A DNA stretch of 64,000 bases, taken from assembly GCA_020852275.1 (NCBI GenBank), contig JADZBE010000030.1:42966-106965 (forward strand), written 5' to 3'. The DNA comes from Phycisphaerales bacterium (GTDB lineage: Bacteria > Planctomycetota > Phycisphaerae > UBA1845). Under the pieces are notes generated by a model, which did not search any database, was not told the DNA's origin, and saw only the letters and a list, made by a program, of their open reading frames with translations. The first letter of the stretch is position 1; every line of letters starts with the position of its first letter. The position numbers and the translations under genes were made by a program. Below, in pieces: positions 9,429-18,355 of this stretch.

Positions 9429-9630
9429 ATCCGTTGCGCTCGCGATTCGCGACGACTTTCAATTGCCGCTTGGAATCGGGCAGGGCTTCCGTGGCGTGCT
9501 TCGGAGGCATCGCCGGTCCGCAACCACACCCGCAGCCGCGTCCGCGCAGCGTCCGCCGGATCCGCAGGAACAGGTACGCCCCTGCGAGCAGGACGGCAGC
9601 GACCACCGCGATGTCTTGAAAGTCCATCAT
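9427..9630 (-). CDS. Small Cys-rich membrane protein (FeoB-associated-like)
   Basis: 67 residues. One N-terminal hydrophobic helix (DIAVVAAVLLAGAYLFLRI), a basic stretch (RIRRTLRGR) and a CGCGCG motif, followed by a hydrophilic tail. This is the layout of the FeoB-associated Cys-rich membrane protein family (PF12669-like), small proteins usually next to the ferrous-iron transporter FeoB and thought to support iron uptake. Here no feo gene is nearby and the tail is longer than usual, so the assignment is tentative. Two consecutive ATG codons (9630 and 9627) can serve as start. An upstream in-frame extension exists but is written in tandem repeats. Confidence 0.55.
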   Translation of the reverse strand: MMDFQDIAVVAAVLLAGAYLFLRIRRTLRGRGCGCGCGPAMPPKHATEALPDSKRQLKVVANRERNG

Positions 9631-9683
9631 GCACTGAAGGTTCGCATGAGCCGCTGCTCGATGGTCGCGGCTCTGGGTATCCA

Positions 9684-9737
9684 CTTTGCGACCGCCTTGG
9701 GAGTCGATGGCGTTCGCTCCCTTACGGTCGCGGCTCT
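9684..9737. repeat. CGGTCGCGGCTC repeat, second copy
   Basis: About 53 bp ending GCTCCCTTACGGTCGCGGCTC; the same unit with several mismatches is at about 5458-5510. Common non-coding dispersed repeat. Confidence 0.75.
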
Positions 9738-9849
9738 GAACCGGCGCGGCTCTGAACCGGCGCGGCCCTGAACCGGCGCGGCTCCGAACCGGCGCGGCCC
9801 TGAACCGGCACGGCTCTGAACGGGCGCGGCTCAGATCGACCGCGGCTCG
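9738..9849. repeat. 16-bp tandem repeat array
   Basis: Seven head-to-tail units of GAACCGGCGCGGCTCT with alternating CT/CC and growing degeneracy to the right. It begins exactly where the CGGTCGCGGCTC repeat ends and may have grown from it. Confidence 0.85.
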
Positions 9850-9886
9850 GAATGAGTGCTTCGCAAGCTCGTGATCGCGCCCCTGC

Positions 9887-10900
9887 TCATACATCAAGCT
9901 CCCAGCTCTCGCTGCGGATTGCTTCGGTGATACGGTCCGCCATCTCCACCGCCGCCAGCCCGTCGGCCGCGCTGACCGCCGCCGGCGCGCCGGTCCGGAC
10001 GCTTTGGATGAACGCCTCGATCTCGCTGCGCAGCGGATCGGCGTCCTCGACCTGCAGCGGCTCGACCTTGACCATCGAGCTGTAATCCACGCCCTGCATC
10101 TGCGAGAGGTCGTCGAAGTTCCGCTGGCGGGCCAGTTGAATCACGTCCAGGTGGTCGCGCAGCTTGATGGCGATGCCCGATCGCTTCTGGTAGTCCATGG
10201 CCACGTAGCCCGTCGGCGCAAAGATGCGGATCTTCCGCTCCGTCTTCAGCGCCAGCCGCGAGGCCGTCATGTTCACCACCGTGCCATCGGCGAAGCGGAT
10301 GCGCGCGTTGGCCACGTCCGCGTGCGGACCGAGCAGCGCCACGCCCACCGCGTGCACCTTGTACTCGCGCTGACCGGCCAGGTGCAGGATGATGTCGATG
10401 TCGTGGATCATCATGTCGGCCACGACGCTGATGTCGGCGCTGCGGAAGGTGAAGGGGGAGATGCGATGCGTCTCGATGAATCGTGGGCGAAGCTCCATGC
10501 GCAGCATCGCCTGCACCACGGGGTTGAACCGCTCGGAGTGGCCGACTTGCACCAGCGTTCCGCGGCGCGTCGCCGCTTCGACGATGCGCCGCGCCGAGGC
10601 CGTGTCCGATGCCAGCGGCTTTTCGATCAGCAGCGGGAGGCGCCCCTCGATCAGGGGCAGCGCGACCGCCTCATGAAACGCCGTCGGCACGGCCACGCTG
10701 GCGGCGGCGATGTCCGGCGGAAGCTCCTCCAGCCGTTCGAACACCGCGCCGCCGAACTGGTCCGCGATCGCCCGTGCCTTGGCGCGATCCCTGTCCACCA
10801 CGGCCGCAAGCCGGCAGCCGGGGAGTTGAGAGTAGGTCCGCGCATGGTGCGCGCCCATCTTCCCCGCGCCGATCACCGCCACGTTCAAGACTTCGGACAT
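9887..10900 (-). CDS. Gfo/Idh/MocA family oxidoreductase
   Basis: NAD(P)-dependent sugar dehydrogenase family. 337 residues. Rossmann fold at the N-terminus (NVAVIGAGKMGAHHARTY), the conserved LLIEKPLA with the catalytic-region Lys, GHSERFNP, and DMMIHDIDIILHL carrying the conserved Asp-His pair. The GHSERFNP and MMIHDIDI motifs are those of the subgroup found in lipid A and nucleotide-sugar clusters (UDP-N-acetylglucosamine 3-dehydrogenase-like), so a UDP-sugar substrate is plausible but not shown. The start at 10900 (MSEVLNVAVIG) is placed just before the Rossmann strand. It is a lone gene; lpxI lies far away at 53.5 kb. Confidence 0.9.
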   Translation of the reverse strand: MSEVLNVAVIGAGKMGAHHARTYSQLPGCRLAAVVDRDRAKARAIADQFGGAVFERLEELPPDIAAASVAVPTAFHEAVALPLIEGRLPLLIEKPLASDTASARRIVEAATRRGTLVQVGHSERFNPVVQAMLRMELRPRFIETHRISPFTFRSADISVVADMMIHDIDIILHLAGQREYKVHAVGVALLGPHADVANARIRFADGTVVNMTASRLALKTERKIRIFAPTGYVAMDYQKRSGIAIKLRDHLDVIQLARQRNFDDLSQMQGVDYSSMVKVEPLQVEDADPLRSEIEAFIQSVRTGAPAAVSAADGLAAVEMADRITEAIRSESWELDV

Positions 10901-11029
10901 GCACGAAAAGCCTGCCAAAACTCGAACGTATTGGCAAGTGCGCGCTTCCGAACCCGTGGCGTCGGGTCTGGCCAAGAATCTTGGCAATTCAGTTTCGAGC
11001 TGCGTCCGGGTTCGATCTCTGAAGGCGAT

Positions 11030-11275
11030 TCAGCCTGATCCCCGCAGCAGCGTCAGCCCGATCCCCGCAGGGGATCAACGTGAGTAGCCGTGGGCGCAAC
11101 CCACCGATTCTCGAGCGCGGGGAGACCCAACCCCGAATGGGGTTGTACGTCTGCCACGATTCCGACGCACGCTGGGGAATTGATGGTGCGACCCCTTCAG
11201 GGTCGAATCGCCGAGGGCGCGATTCCCGCGGGCTGCGCCCGCGGCTATTCACGTATTTCCCCTTCGGGGAACACA
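11030..11275. repeat. Hairpin-rich intergenic unit
   Basis: Series of short perfect palindromes: CCCCGCAGGGG, GTGGGCGCAACCCAC, ACCCCGAATGGGGT, GACCCCTTCAGGGTC, GCGGGCTGCGCCCGC and CCCCTTCGGGG. This arrangement of GC-rich hairpins within about 250 bp is a recurring non-coding motif in Planctomycetota and Verrucomicrobiota genomes; function unknown. Confidence 0.6.
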
Positions 11276-11280
11276 AAGAT

Positions 11281-11420
11281 CAGCGCCTTTACCAATCGAT
11301 CAACGCCTTCACCAATCGATCGGCGCCATCACCAATCGATCAACGCCTTCACGAATTGATCGGCGCCTTCACCAATCGGTCGACGCTTTCACGAATCGGT
11401 CGGCGCCTCCACCGATGCTC
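11281..11420. repeat. 20-bp tandem repeat array
   Basis: Seven contiguous 20-bp units of the form CAACGCCTTCACCAATCGAT. Units alternate between CAACGCC and CGGCGCC starts, and drift from ACCAATCGAT to ACGAATCGGT rightward. No spacers, so not CRISPR. Confidence 0.9.
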
Positions 11421-11659
11421 TCGGGCGTGCCGATCGTTGTGGAAACGCTTTCTTGCAGCCGGGCCCGAGGTCTAATCTTTCTGAAGCCCCATTCCGATCG
11501 CTTCCTCAAAATCCTTGCTTGCATTCCTTCCAGGGGCGGCGTGCCCAGAAGAACGGCCGGACCCGGGCCGCCGCGACGGACTCGCCGGGCGCGCGGCGGT
11601 GCATCTCCGCGTCGGCCTGCCCGACAGGCTCCGCCGTGCTGCGCGAACGCCATTCCCTC

Positions 11660-11854
11660 GCAGTCCGCGGTGGAACTCGCAATCGGACATGGTGCCGGTC
11701 ATCCGTGCGCAGGTGGGGGTCTGGTCGGCGCAGGAAAACGGCTGGATTCGCGCTGTCTCGCAACCCACCGGCTGGATTCCCGCCTGCGCGGGAAGGACGA
11801 ATCTGGATCCCGCCTGCGCGGGAATGACGCGCGTCGCCTTTCACCTCGGGCTGT
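11660..11854. repeat. CATTCCCGC inverted-repeat element (copy 3, reverse orientation)
   Basis: Left end GCAGTCCGCGGTGGAACTCG, right end CGCCTTTCACCTCGGGCTGTC; within it two successive GATTCCCGCCTGCGCGGGAA-type arms, so the distal arm is duplicated. It is the reverse orientation of the copies at 9.3 and 22.3 kb. Confidence 0.85.
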
Positions 11855-12408
11855 CAGGGCGGACTTGCGGAGGGTGGGGAGAACCCTCTTGGTCATTTCG
11901 GGATAGAAGTAAAAAAAAAGCGCCGGCGGCGTCCTTCCTCGTTCGGGCCGGAGATGGGAAATCGGAAGGCACTGGAGCCGCCGGGCGCCGTTCGGACAAG
12001 GATTCGGATTCAGGCGGTCCGCCGTGCGTCAAGCTCTATCGGACGCACCGTCGAAGTTGCACCGCTTGAATCCGAACCTTGCTTCTTCTCTTGTCCCCTT
12101 GTCAAGGATCGGTTCTGCGAACCCACCACATACCTAGCACTTTATGTACCAAACTCCATCCCGCCGGTTTCAGACGGCTGCAGAAGCTGAAACACCGCTG
12201 AGGCCTCGCAATCCGTATCCCACAATCGAGAATCCGCCGTCGTGCGTTTCCCAGCCCCCGATCCCTGCGCAGAGTTTCACGCAGCCCGCGCAGAATGACC
12301 CAAGGGAGAGGCTGCTGAACAATCCCTTGCTGGACGGCATCAACCGGTCTGGGCAGACTCGGGATATTCCATCCAGCCACACGCTGCCCGTGCGGACAGG
12401 AGAATCTC

Positions 12409-14727
12409 GTGAGCGAAGGTGCAACCGATGTAGGCAAGGTTCGACCCGGTGACGCGGGTCAGGTTCGACTCCGGATTGAGGGGATGTCCTGCGCGGGTTG
12501 CGTGTCCCGCGTCGAGAGCGCTCTGCGGGCGGTGCCCGGCGTCACGGAGGCACGGGTCAACCTCGCGACCCATACCGCGACCTTGGAGGTTTCAGACGTC
12601 GCCTTCCCACCAGCCGCCTTGCTCACCGCCGTGCGCCGCATCGGCTACGACGCCGAGCCGTTGCGGGCGGATTCCACCGACGCGCCGGCGCTGTCCCGCA
12701 ACGAGGCGGAGGTGCGCCGCAGGCATCGGCAGGCGATGGTGCAGGCCATCGGATTATCCCTCCCGATCCTCGCGCTGGACGCAACGGGACATTCGCTCGG
12801 CTCGACGCACTCGGGGGCGCACATCTGGTGGCGCGGGCTGCAAGCCCTGCTGTGTGCGCTGCTGCTGGGCAGTTCGGCCGGCGCGCCGATTCTCGTCGGC
12901 GGTCTGCGCGCCATCGTCTATCGCACGCCGAACATGGATCTCCTGGTCTCGCTGGGCGTCGGCGCGTCGTTCCTGGCAGGCGTTGTGAGTCTCTTCATCC
13001 CGGGTCTGCACGCGTTCCACTTCCACGCGGCGGCCATGATCCTCGCGCTGGTCAGCGTGGGGCGCTACCTTGAAGCCCGCGCGCGGCACGAAGCCAGCGA
13101 CGCCGTCGGCTCGCTCGCCCGGCGCATGCCGCGGCAGGCTGCCCGCGTCACGGCGTCAGGGCTTGAACAGGTGCCGGTGGAACAACTGACGGTCGGCGAC
13201 CGCGTGCGGATCGCACCGGACGGGGCTGTTCCGGTGGACGGGATCATCGAAAGCGGCGAGGCAGCCGTGGATGAATCCGCCATCACGGGAGAATCCACGC
13301 CGCGGCGCCGCGCGCCGGGCGGCGCGGTTCGCGCCGGCTCCTGGGTGCGCGAGGGTCTGCTTACGGTGCGAGCGACGCAGGTGGGCGCGGAGTCCACGCT
13401 GGGTCGCATCCTGCGGGCCATGGAAGACGCCCAGTCCGGCAAGACGGACATGCAGCGCCTCGCCGATCGCGTCGCCGCCGTCTTCGTGCCTGTTGTGCTC
13501 TTGCTGGCGCTCGCTGCCTTCAGTCTGTGGGCGGCGTCGCCCGCGTGGCTGGCGTCTGTCGCGCGCGTCAGCACCGCGGATCGCTGGGCGGACGCGATTC
13601 GCGCGGCGGTCGCCGTGCTGGTCATCGCCTGCCCCTGCGCGATGGGGTTGGCAACGCCGATGGCCGTGCTGGTGGCGACGGGTCGCGCGGCGACGCGCGG
13701 GATGCTGGTGCGCGACGCGGCGGCGCTGGAGCGGGCCGGGCGGGTCTCGGTAATCGGACTGGACAAGACGGGCACGCTCACCACCGGGCTGCCCGAGGTG
13801 CGCGAGGTCGTCGTGATGGCGCGCGACGCCGGGCCGACCACCGCGGATGAGCTGCTGCGGCTCGCCGCCGCCGTCGAGCAGCACTCGCAGCACCCTTTCG
13901 CCCGCGCCCTCGTGCGCCGCGCGGCTTCTACGGAACGTGCCGGGGAGGCCTCTGCCGTCGGCGCTTTGCCTCCGCCCCAGGTGGAGAATCTCATCTCCTA
14001 CCCCGGACGCGGCCTGCGCGCGACGGTTGACGGTCGGGACATCCTCGTCGGCAGTGTCTCACTGGCGCGCGAGCACCACGTCGCGCTCGACGCGCCGCAG
14101 CCGGACATCGAATCTGCCGCACAGAGCGGGGACTCCATCGTCATCGTGTCCGCTGACGGCCAATGTGCCGGCCGGCTGACCTTAAGCGATCGTCCGAGGG
14201 CGAGCGCGGCGCGCGCCGTGGCGGACCTGCTTGCCCTCGGCGTGCGACCGATCATGCTGACCGGCGATCACGCGGGCGCCGCGCGCGCCGTGGCGGAGGA
14301 AGTCGGCATCTCCGAAGTTCACGCGGAGCTGATGCCCGAGGCCAAGCTGGAGAGGGTGCTGCGACTTCAGCGCGCCGGCGAGGTCGTCGCCTTCGTGGGC
14401 GATGGGATCAACGACGGTCCGGCGCTCGCCGCCGCGCAGGTGGGCATCACGTTTGCCACGGGGACGGACGTGGCGATCGGCGCGGCGGACGTGACCATCC
14501 TCGCGGACGAGCCGGCGCGTCTACCGGAGATGATCCTGCTCGCCCGACGCGCACGGCGCATCATCAAGCAGAATCTCTTCTGGGCCTTCGCGTACAACTT
14601 CGCGGCGCTGCCGCTGGCGGCGACCGGTCACGTTCCGCCGGCCGTGGCCGCGGCGACCATGATGGGATCCTCGCTGACCGTGGTGCTGAATTCACTGCGA
14701 CTCAAGCGGGGCGGCTCGCGGCCATGA
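12409..14727 (+). CDS. copA: Copper-translocating P-type ATPase (P1B, CopA-like)
   Basis: Exports Cu(I) across the inner membrane at the cost of ATP. 772 residues. One N-terminal heavy-metal-associated domain with GMSCAGC (about residue 24-30), eight hydrophobic segments, the transport motif CPC in VIACPCAMGLATP, phosphorylation site DKTGTLT, TGES in the actuator domain (ITGES), HP motif (HSQHPFARAL) in the nucleotide-binding domain, and the hinge GDGINDGPALAAA. The final helices keep an Asn/Tyr pair (FAYNF) and MMGSSLTVVLNSLRL, typical of Cu(I) pumps. The start is a GTG at 12409 with CAGGAGAA spaced seven bases upstream. No CopZ or CueR-type regulator adjoins it. Confidence 0.95.
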   Translation: MSEGATDVGKVRPGDAGQVRLRIEGMSCAGCVSRVESALRAVPGVTEARVNLATHTATLEVSDVAFPPAALLTAVRRIGYDAEPLRADSTDAPALSRNEAEVRRRHRQAMVQAIGLSLPILALDATGHSLGSTHSGAHIWWRGLQALLCALLLGSSAGAPILVGGLRAIVYRTPNMDLLVSLGVGASFLAGVVSLFIPGLHAFHFHAAAMILALVSVGRYLEARARHEASDAVGSLARRMPRQAARVTASGLEQVPVEQLTVGDRVRIAPDGAVPVDGIIESGEAAVDESAITGESTPRRRAPGGAVRAGSWVREGLLTVRATQVGAESTLGRILRAMEDAQSGKTDMQRLADRVAAVFVPVVLLLALAAFSLWAASPAWLASVARVSTADRWADAIRAAVAVLVIACPCAMGLATPMAVLVATGRAATRGMLVRDAAALERAGRVSVIGLDKTGTLTTGLPEVREVVVMARDAGPTTADELLRLAAAVEQHSQHPFARALVRRAASTERAGEASAVGALPPPQVENLISYPGRGLRATVDGRDILVGSVSLAREHHVALDAPQPDIESAAQSGDSIVIVSADGQCAGRLTLSDRPRASAARAVADLLALGVRPIMLTGDHAGAARAVAEEVGISEVHAELMPEAKLERVLRLQRAGEVVAFVGDGINDGPALAAAQVGITFATGTDVAIGAADVTILADEPARLPEMILLARRARRIIKQNLFWAFAYNFAALPLAATGHVPPAVAAATMMGSSLTVVLNSLRLKRGGSRP

Positions 14728-14731
14728 GAAG

Positions 14732-14810
14732 GTCAAGCAGGTCAGGATGTCAGGCAGGTCAGGATGTCAAGCAGGTCAGGGTGTCAAGCAGGTGAGGATG
14801 TCGAGCAGCT
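14732..14810. repeat. 17-bp tandem repeat spanning a gene end
   Basis: Four units of GTCAAGCAGGTCAGGAT plus a partial one. The right half overlaps the 3' end of the convergent phosphatase gene, whose last residues (ILTCLTP) and stop codon are encoded by the repeat. Confidence 0.85.
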
Positions 14811-15543
14811 CGCGCGGGTGATGAATGAGGAAGTCCGCGCCGGCGGCCGCAAGGTGCGATTCATCGCGGAATCCCCAGGTCACGCCGACGCATTTCATGC
14901 CCGCGCGATGCGCCGCCTCCACGTCGTTGCCCGAGTCTCCCACCAGCAGCACTTCATCCGGCCGCCGCCCCAGCTCACGACATAACAGCAGCGCCGCCGC
15001 CGGATCAGGCTTGCGCGGCAGGTCGTCCCGCTGCCCCAGCACAGCCGCGAACGTCCACCGCCCCAGCAGCCGGCTGACGATGGCCCGCGTGAACTCGTCC
15101 ACCTTGTTGGACAGCACGGCGAGCTGAATACCCCGGCGGGCCAGCCCGTCCAGCGTCTCGTCCCACCCGTTGTAAATGCACGTGCGGTCGAGATAGTGGG
15201 CGCTGTAATGCTCGCGGAAGCGATCAAGCATCCGCGCCTGGACCTGCGGCGCGACGCCTCCCGAAGCGCGCTCGAGGAGGATGGACCACCCGTCGCCCAC
15301 CATCGCGCGAATCTGCGAGGCCGTCAGCGCTGGAACCGCGAACGGCTGCATCGCGTAGTTAACCGAGGCCGTCAGGTCCGCCAGCGTATCCGCCAGCGTT
15401 CCATCCAAGTCGAAGATAAGCGCGGAGACCGCGGCGGCGAAGACGCGCGCAGGGGAAGCTCTCTCCCCGACTTCACGCTGCTCGTTCGGTTTCCCCACGT
15501 GCCCTCGCCAAGCAAATGTACGGAAAGCGCGACCCCCGAACAC
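14776..15543 (-). CDS. gph: HAD hydrolase, phosphoglycolate phosphatase-like
   Basis: Haloacid-dehalogenase fold phosphatase of the Gph/PGP type, likely removing phosphate from 2-phosphoglycolate or a similar small phosphoester. Motif I LIFDLDGTLADT (nucleophile Asp and acid/base Asp), motif II AVLSNK, motif III Lys in PRKPDPAA, motif IV VGDSGNDVEAA; the helical cap lies between motifs I and II, as in subclass IA. The start is unsure: the open frame begins with GTG at 15543, a second GTG lies at 15498 with GAGG just upstream; homology begins about residue 40. The C-terminus ends in a tandem repeat shared with the copA 3' flank. Confidence 0.85.
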   Translation of the reverse strand: MFGGRAFRTFAWRGHVGKPNEQREVGERASPARVFAAAVSALIFDLDGTLADTLADLTASVNYAMQPFAVPALTASQIRAMVGDGWSILLERASGGVAPQVQARMLDRFREHYSAHYLDRTCIYNGWDETLDGLARRGIQLAVLSNKVDEFTRAIVSRLLGRWTFAAVLGQRDDLPRKPDPAAALLLCRELGRRPDEVLLVGDSGNDVEAAHRAGMKCVGVTWGFRDESHLAAAGADFLIHHPRELLDILTCLTP

Positions 15544-15572
15544 CGCCTCATGCCCGATTCAGACCGTTTCTA

Positions 15573-15619
15573 CCAAGCCCAAGGGTCCACGGCTGCGGAG
15601 CCGTGGCGCCCACGCTTGG
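15573..15619. repeat. Nested hairpin repeat
   Basis: Inner stem CCACGGCTGCGGAGCCGTGG nested within CCAAGC...GCTTGG. Same class as the GGACCCGTGCCACC hairpins at 61.4 and 63.0 kb. Confidence 0.65.
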
Positions 15620-15942
15620 TCATCCATGCTTCGTTTCTGCGCGATTACCAAGGAGTATCAGCGATGCTAAGCAGTAACGTTGGCGCGGTCAGACCAACAC
15701 GTCAACTCGGCAAAAGCACCCGACAGTTGCGCTCCTCCAGCCAACTCGTGTTCGTCAGGCTTCACAAGCGCACCTTCTTCAGCGCGCTCCTGCGCGATCT
15801 CCGCGGCGCTGCGTGAGAATCCGTCATTCCCAGGATAGGCTGCGGGTAACGCTTGAAGCGCCGCCGGGCGGGTCCAGGCAACCGCATGCTGGCTGCGGAC
15901 AAGCTCAGGGTGGCAGCCTCCCTTAGTCACATGCTTACGCAC

Positions 15943-15986
15943 CGGGCAACATGCTCACGCTGAGTACAGCGAGAGCATGCCACCCT
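15943..15986. repeat. GCATGCTCACGCTG hairpin, degenerate copy
   Basis: GCAACATGCTCACGCTGAG facing AGAGCATGCCACCCTG, an imperfect version of the perfect hairpin at 51138-51177. About 40 bp upstream both loci also share AGGGTGGCAGCCT. Confidence 0.75.
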
Positions 15987-16159
15987 GCCGCAGGTAAGGC
16001 CCGAACCGCTGCACGGCGGGTTCACGCTCATGGTGACCCGTTGACGCCGCCCCGATCCGCCCCTATCTTGCGCCTCTTGGGCAGCGGTGCGCGCATCGGG
16101 TTGAAACAGCTTGGGCCGTTCGCCGCGCGACGCCCAGATGAACTGATAGTGGAAAAAGT

Positions 16160-16345
16160 ATGTTACCAGTAAAAAAAGTTTCGAAGGCCAGAAAGAACCG
16201 TCGTCGATCGCACCACGCACACTCGGTGCCGTCGCTGGTGAGCTGTCCGAAGTGCGGCAAGGCAAAGCTCCCGCACATCGCCTGCGGCGGCTGCGGATAC
16301 GTCAGCGCCAAGGTGCTTCTGGAGCCGGTCCAAGAGGAAAGCTAA
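16160..16345 (+). CDS. rpmF: 50S ribosomal protein L32
   Basis: 61 residues. N-terminus [20 protein letters not shown] matches the L32 basic tail, followed by a zinc-binding CPKC ... CGGC set. L32 binds 23S rRNA on the large subunit. First gene of the fatty-acid cluster; its TAA stop is directly followed by the plsX ATG without a gap. GGAAAAAG lies just upstream of the start. Confidence 0.95.
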   Translation: MLPVKKVSKARKNRRRSHHAHSVPSLVSCPKCGKAKLPHIACGGCGYVSAKVLLEPVQEES

Positions 16346-17359
16346 ATGTCCGTCCGCGTCGCAGTAGATGCGATGGGTGGGGACCATGCGCCCGAGACGA
16401 TCGTGCACGGCGCCTGCCGGGCGCTGGACTGCGACCCGGACCTGCGGGTCGTCCTCGTGGGGCAGCGGGAGCGGATCGCGCCGCTGATCTTCGGCGACCG
16501 CAAGCGTGATGCCGGCGACCGGATCGAGATCGTTCACGCGGGCGAAGTCGTGGAAATGCACGAAGCGCCGGTCGAGGCGCTCCGCGGCAAGAAGGACTCG
16601 TCCCTGCTGACGCTCGCCCGGCTTGGCGCCGCCGGCGAGGTCGACGCCGTCGTCAGCGCCGGCAACACGGGCGCTTTCGTGGCGGCCTGTCAACTCAAGA
16701 TGCGCCCGCTTTCCTGCGTGGACCGCCCAGGCGTAGCGGTCACCATCCCGGCCTTCCATGGTCCGTTCGTGGTGTGCGACGTGGGCGCGAACATCCAGGC
16801 GAAGGCGCGGCACCTCTACGAGTATGCCGTGATGGCGTCGCTCTACGCGCAGCAGGTGCTCAACATCAAGGCGCCGCGCGTCGGCGTGCTCTCGGTGGGC
16901 GAGGAGAGCGAGAAGGGCACGCGGCTGGTCAGGCAGACGCACGAGCTGATCGAGGCCGACGGGCAGGTTCGCTTCGTCGGCAACGTCGAGGGACGCGACC
17001 TGTTCAACGACCGGTGCGACGTGGCCGTCTGCGACGGCTTCGTCGGCAACATCGTGCTCAAGCTGATCGAAGGGCTGGCGGAGGGGCTGTTCCGCACGCT
17101 CTCCAGCGAGGTGCACGAGGAAGGCGAGGACGTTCGCTCGGGCATGGAGGCGGCGCTGACGCGCGTGTGGAAACGGCACGATTACGGCGAATACGGCGGC
17201 GCGCCGCTGCTGGGCATTGACGGGGTGGCCATCGTCTGCCACGGTCGCAGCGACGAACGCGCGATCTGCAACGCCGTGCTGGCGGCGAAGCGGTTTGTCG
17301 CCCTGAAGTTCAACGAGTCCATTACCGCGCGACTGTTCGACGCGGTCCTGCAAGGTTGA
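16346..17359 (+). CDS. plsX: Phosphate acyltransferase PlsX
   Basis: Makes acyl-phosphate from acyl-ACP, the first step of the PlsX/PlsY route to phosphatidic acid. 337 residues. N-terminal VRVAVDAMGGDHAPE, then VSAGNTGAFVAA, VCDVGANIQAKARHL, VGVLSVGEESEKGT and CDGFVGNIVLKLIEG, all conserved PlsX motifs. Start ATG abuts the rpmF stop with GAGGAAAG upstream. Membrane-associated cytosolic enzyme. Next gene fabH begins three bases after the stop. Confidence 0.97.
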   Translation: MSVRVAVDAMGGDHAPETIVHGACRALDCDPDLRVVLVGQRERIAPLIFGDRKRDAGDRIEIVHAGEVVEMHEAPVEALRGKKDSSLLTLARLGAAGEVDAVVSAGNTGAFVAACQLKMRPLSCVDRPGVAVTIPAFHGPFVVCDVGANIQAKARHLYEYAVMASLYAQQVLNIKAPRVGVLSVGEESEKGTRLVRQTHELIEADGQVRFVGNVEGRDLFNDRCDVAVCDGFVGNIVLKLIEGLAEGLFRTLSSEVHEEGEDVRSGMEAALTRVWKRHDYGEYGGAPLLGIDGVAIVCHGRSDERAICNAVLAAKRFVALKFNESITARLFDAVLQG

Positions 17360-17362
17360 TTC

Positions 17363-18355
17363 ATGAGTTCGATCCTGCCAACCATCCTCCGCGGGACGGG
17401 AAGCTACGTCCCGCGGGAGGTGCTCGACAACGCGTTCTTCGAGCGTTACCTCGACACCAGTGACGAGTGGATCCTGACCCGCACCGGCGTGCGCGAGCGT
17501 CGAAGGATCGCCCCCGGCGAGTCGACGTCCACCATGGCGGCCAGGGCGGCCGAGCGCGCCCTGCTCGACGCCGGGATGCAGGGCAGCGAGCTTGACCTCA
17601 TCATTCTCTGCACGGCCACGCCGGACCAGCCGATCCCCGCGACGGCGTGCAACGTGCAGGCGCACCTGGGCCTTTCCGGGGTTCCGGCCTTCGACCTCGG
17701 CGCCGCCTGCAGCGGCTTCATGTACGGCACCACCGTGGCGGCGAACCTGGTGCAGGCCGGCCTATACCGCAACATCCTCGTCATCGGCGCCGAGACGTTG
17801 ACGCAGGTGACGGATTACGAAGACCGGACGACGTGCGTGCTGTTCGGCGACGCGGCCGGCGCGGCGATTCTGGCGCGAAGCGAAGACCCGCGGCAGGGAC
17901 TGCTTTACGCCTCGCTCGGCGCGGACGGGACGAGGATTCAGGACATCTGGGCGCCCGCCGGCGGCTCGGCGCTGCCCGCGTCCGCCAACACGGTGGCGGA
18001 GCGCCTCCACTTCCTCCGCATGCGCGGACGCGAGGTGTACAAGTTCGCCGTCGTCAAGATGATGGACCTGATCGACGGGGCCTTGAAGGCGACAGGGCTA
18101 AGCTCCGAGCAGCTCAAGATGGTGATTCCGCACCAGTCCAACCTGCGGATCATCGAATCCGTGCGGGAGAAACTGAACCTTCCGGTCGAGAAGATCGCCA
18201 TCAACATCGACCGCTACGGCAACACGTCCGCGGCTTCGATCATCGTGGCGCTCGACGAGGCGCGCAAGCAGGGGCAGGTGCGGAAAGGCGACCTCATCAT
18301 GATGCTCGGCCTGGGCGCGGGCTTGACGTGGGGCGTAAGCATCTGGCGGCTGTAG
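17363..18355 (+). CDS. fabH: Beta-ketoacyl-ACP synthase III
   Basis: Condenses acetyl-CoA with malonyl-ACP to start fatty-acid synthesis. 330 residues. Catalytic triad visible: Cys in DLGAACSGFMYG, His in VIPHQSNLRI and Asn in RYGNTSAASI. N-terminus ILRGTGSYVPREVLDN and the TRTGVRERR stretch are typical. Ends GLGAGLTWGVSIWRL, near-invariant in FabH. Three bases separate it from plsX. After it the cluster is interrupted by a 440-bp repeat-filled spacer before fabD. Confidence 0.97.
   Translation: MSSILPTILRGTGSYVPREVLDNAFFERYLDTSDEWILTRTGVRERRRIAPGESTSTMAARAAERALLDAGMQGSELDLIILCTATPDQPIPATACNVQAHLGLSGVPAFDLGAACSGFMYGTTVAANLVQAGLYRNILVIGAETLTQVTDYEDRTTCVLFGDAAGAAILARSEDPRQGLLYASLGADGTRIQDIWAPAGGSALPASANTVAERLHFLRMRGREVYKFAVVKMMDLIDGALKATGLSSEQLKMVIPHQSNLRIIESVREKLNLPVEKIAINIDRYGNTSAASIIVALDEARKQGQVRKGDLIMMLGLGAGLTWGVSIWRL

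Larger units (their letters stand above)
10901..12408. other. 1.5-kb gene-free repeat region
   Basis: Between the divergent oxidoreductase and copper ATPase genes. It is a patchwork: a hairpin-rich unit (11030-11275), a 20-bp tandem array (11281-11420), a CATTCCCGC element (11660-11854) and about 550 bp (11855-12408) with an A-run near 11909-11918 but no credible frame. No tRNA or CRISPR is present. Confidence 0.7.
15544..16159. other. Gene-free stretch upstream of rpmF
   Basis: About 615 bp between divergent genes. Holds two hairpin repeats (15573-15619 and 15943-15986). In many bacteria yceD (DUF177) precedes rpmF; I find no such frame here. The 16100-16159 stretch immediately before rpmF is relatively AT-rich and may contain the promoter of the fatty-acid cluster, but I cannot fix -35/-10 boxes. 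Confidence 0.6.

Noticed and set aside
9631..9897. N-terminal extension of the Cys-rich membrane protein
   Set aside because: The in-frame extension translates a 16-bp tandem repeat (Arg/Ala/Pro-rich); homology and starts lie at 9630.
11030..11275. Structured non-coding RNA
   Set aside because: Several hairpins are present but they are separate short palindromes without a shared fold or flanking gene logic; kept only as a repeat unit.
11281..11420. CRISPR-like array of 20-bp units
   Set aside because: Units are contiguous without spacers and drift gradually; no cas genes. It is a plain tandem repeat.
16163..17665. Long open frame opposite plsX/fabH
   Set aside because: It is the antisense shadow of well-supported plsX and fabH; the translation is His/Arg/Asp-rich with no homology pattern. 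High GC makes such frames common.
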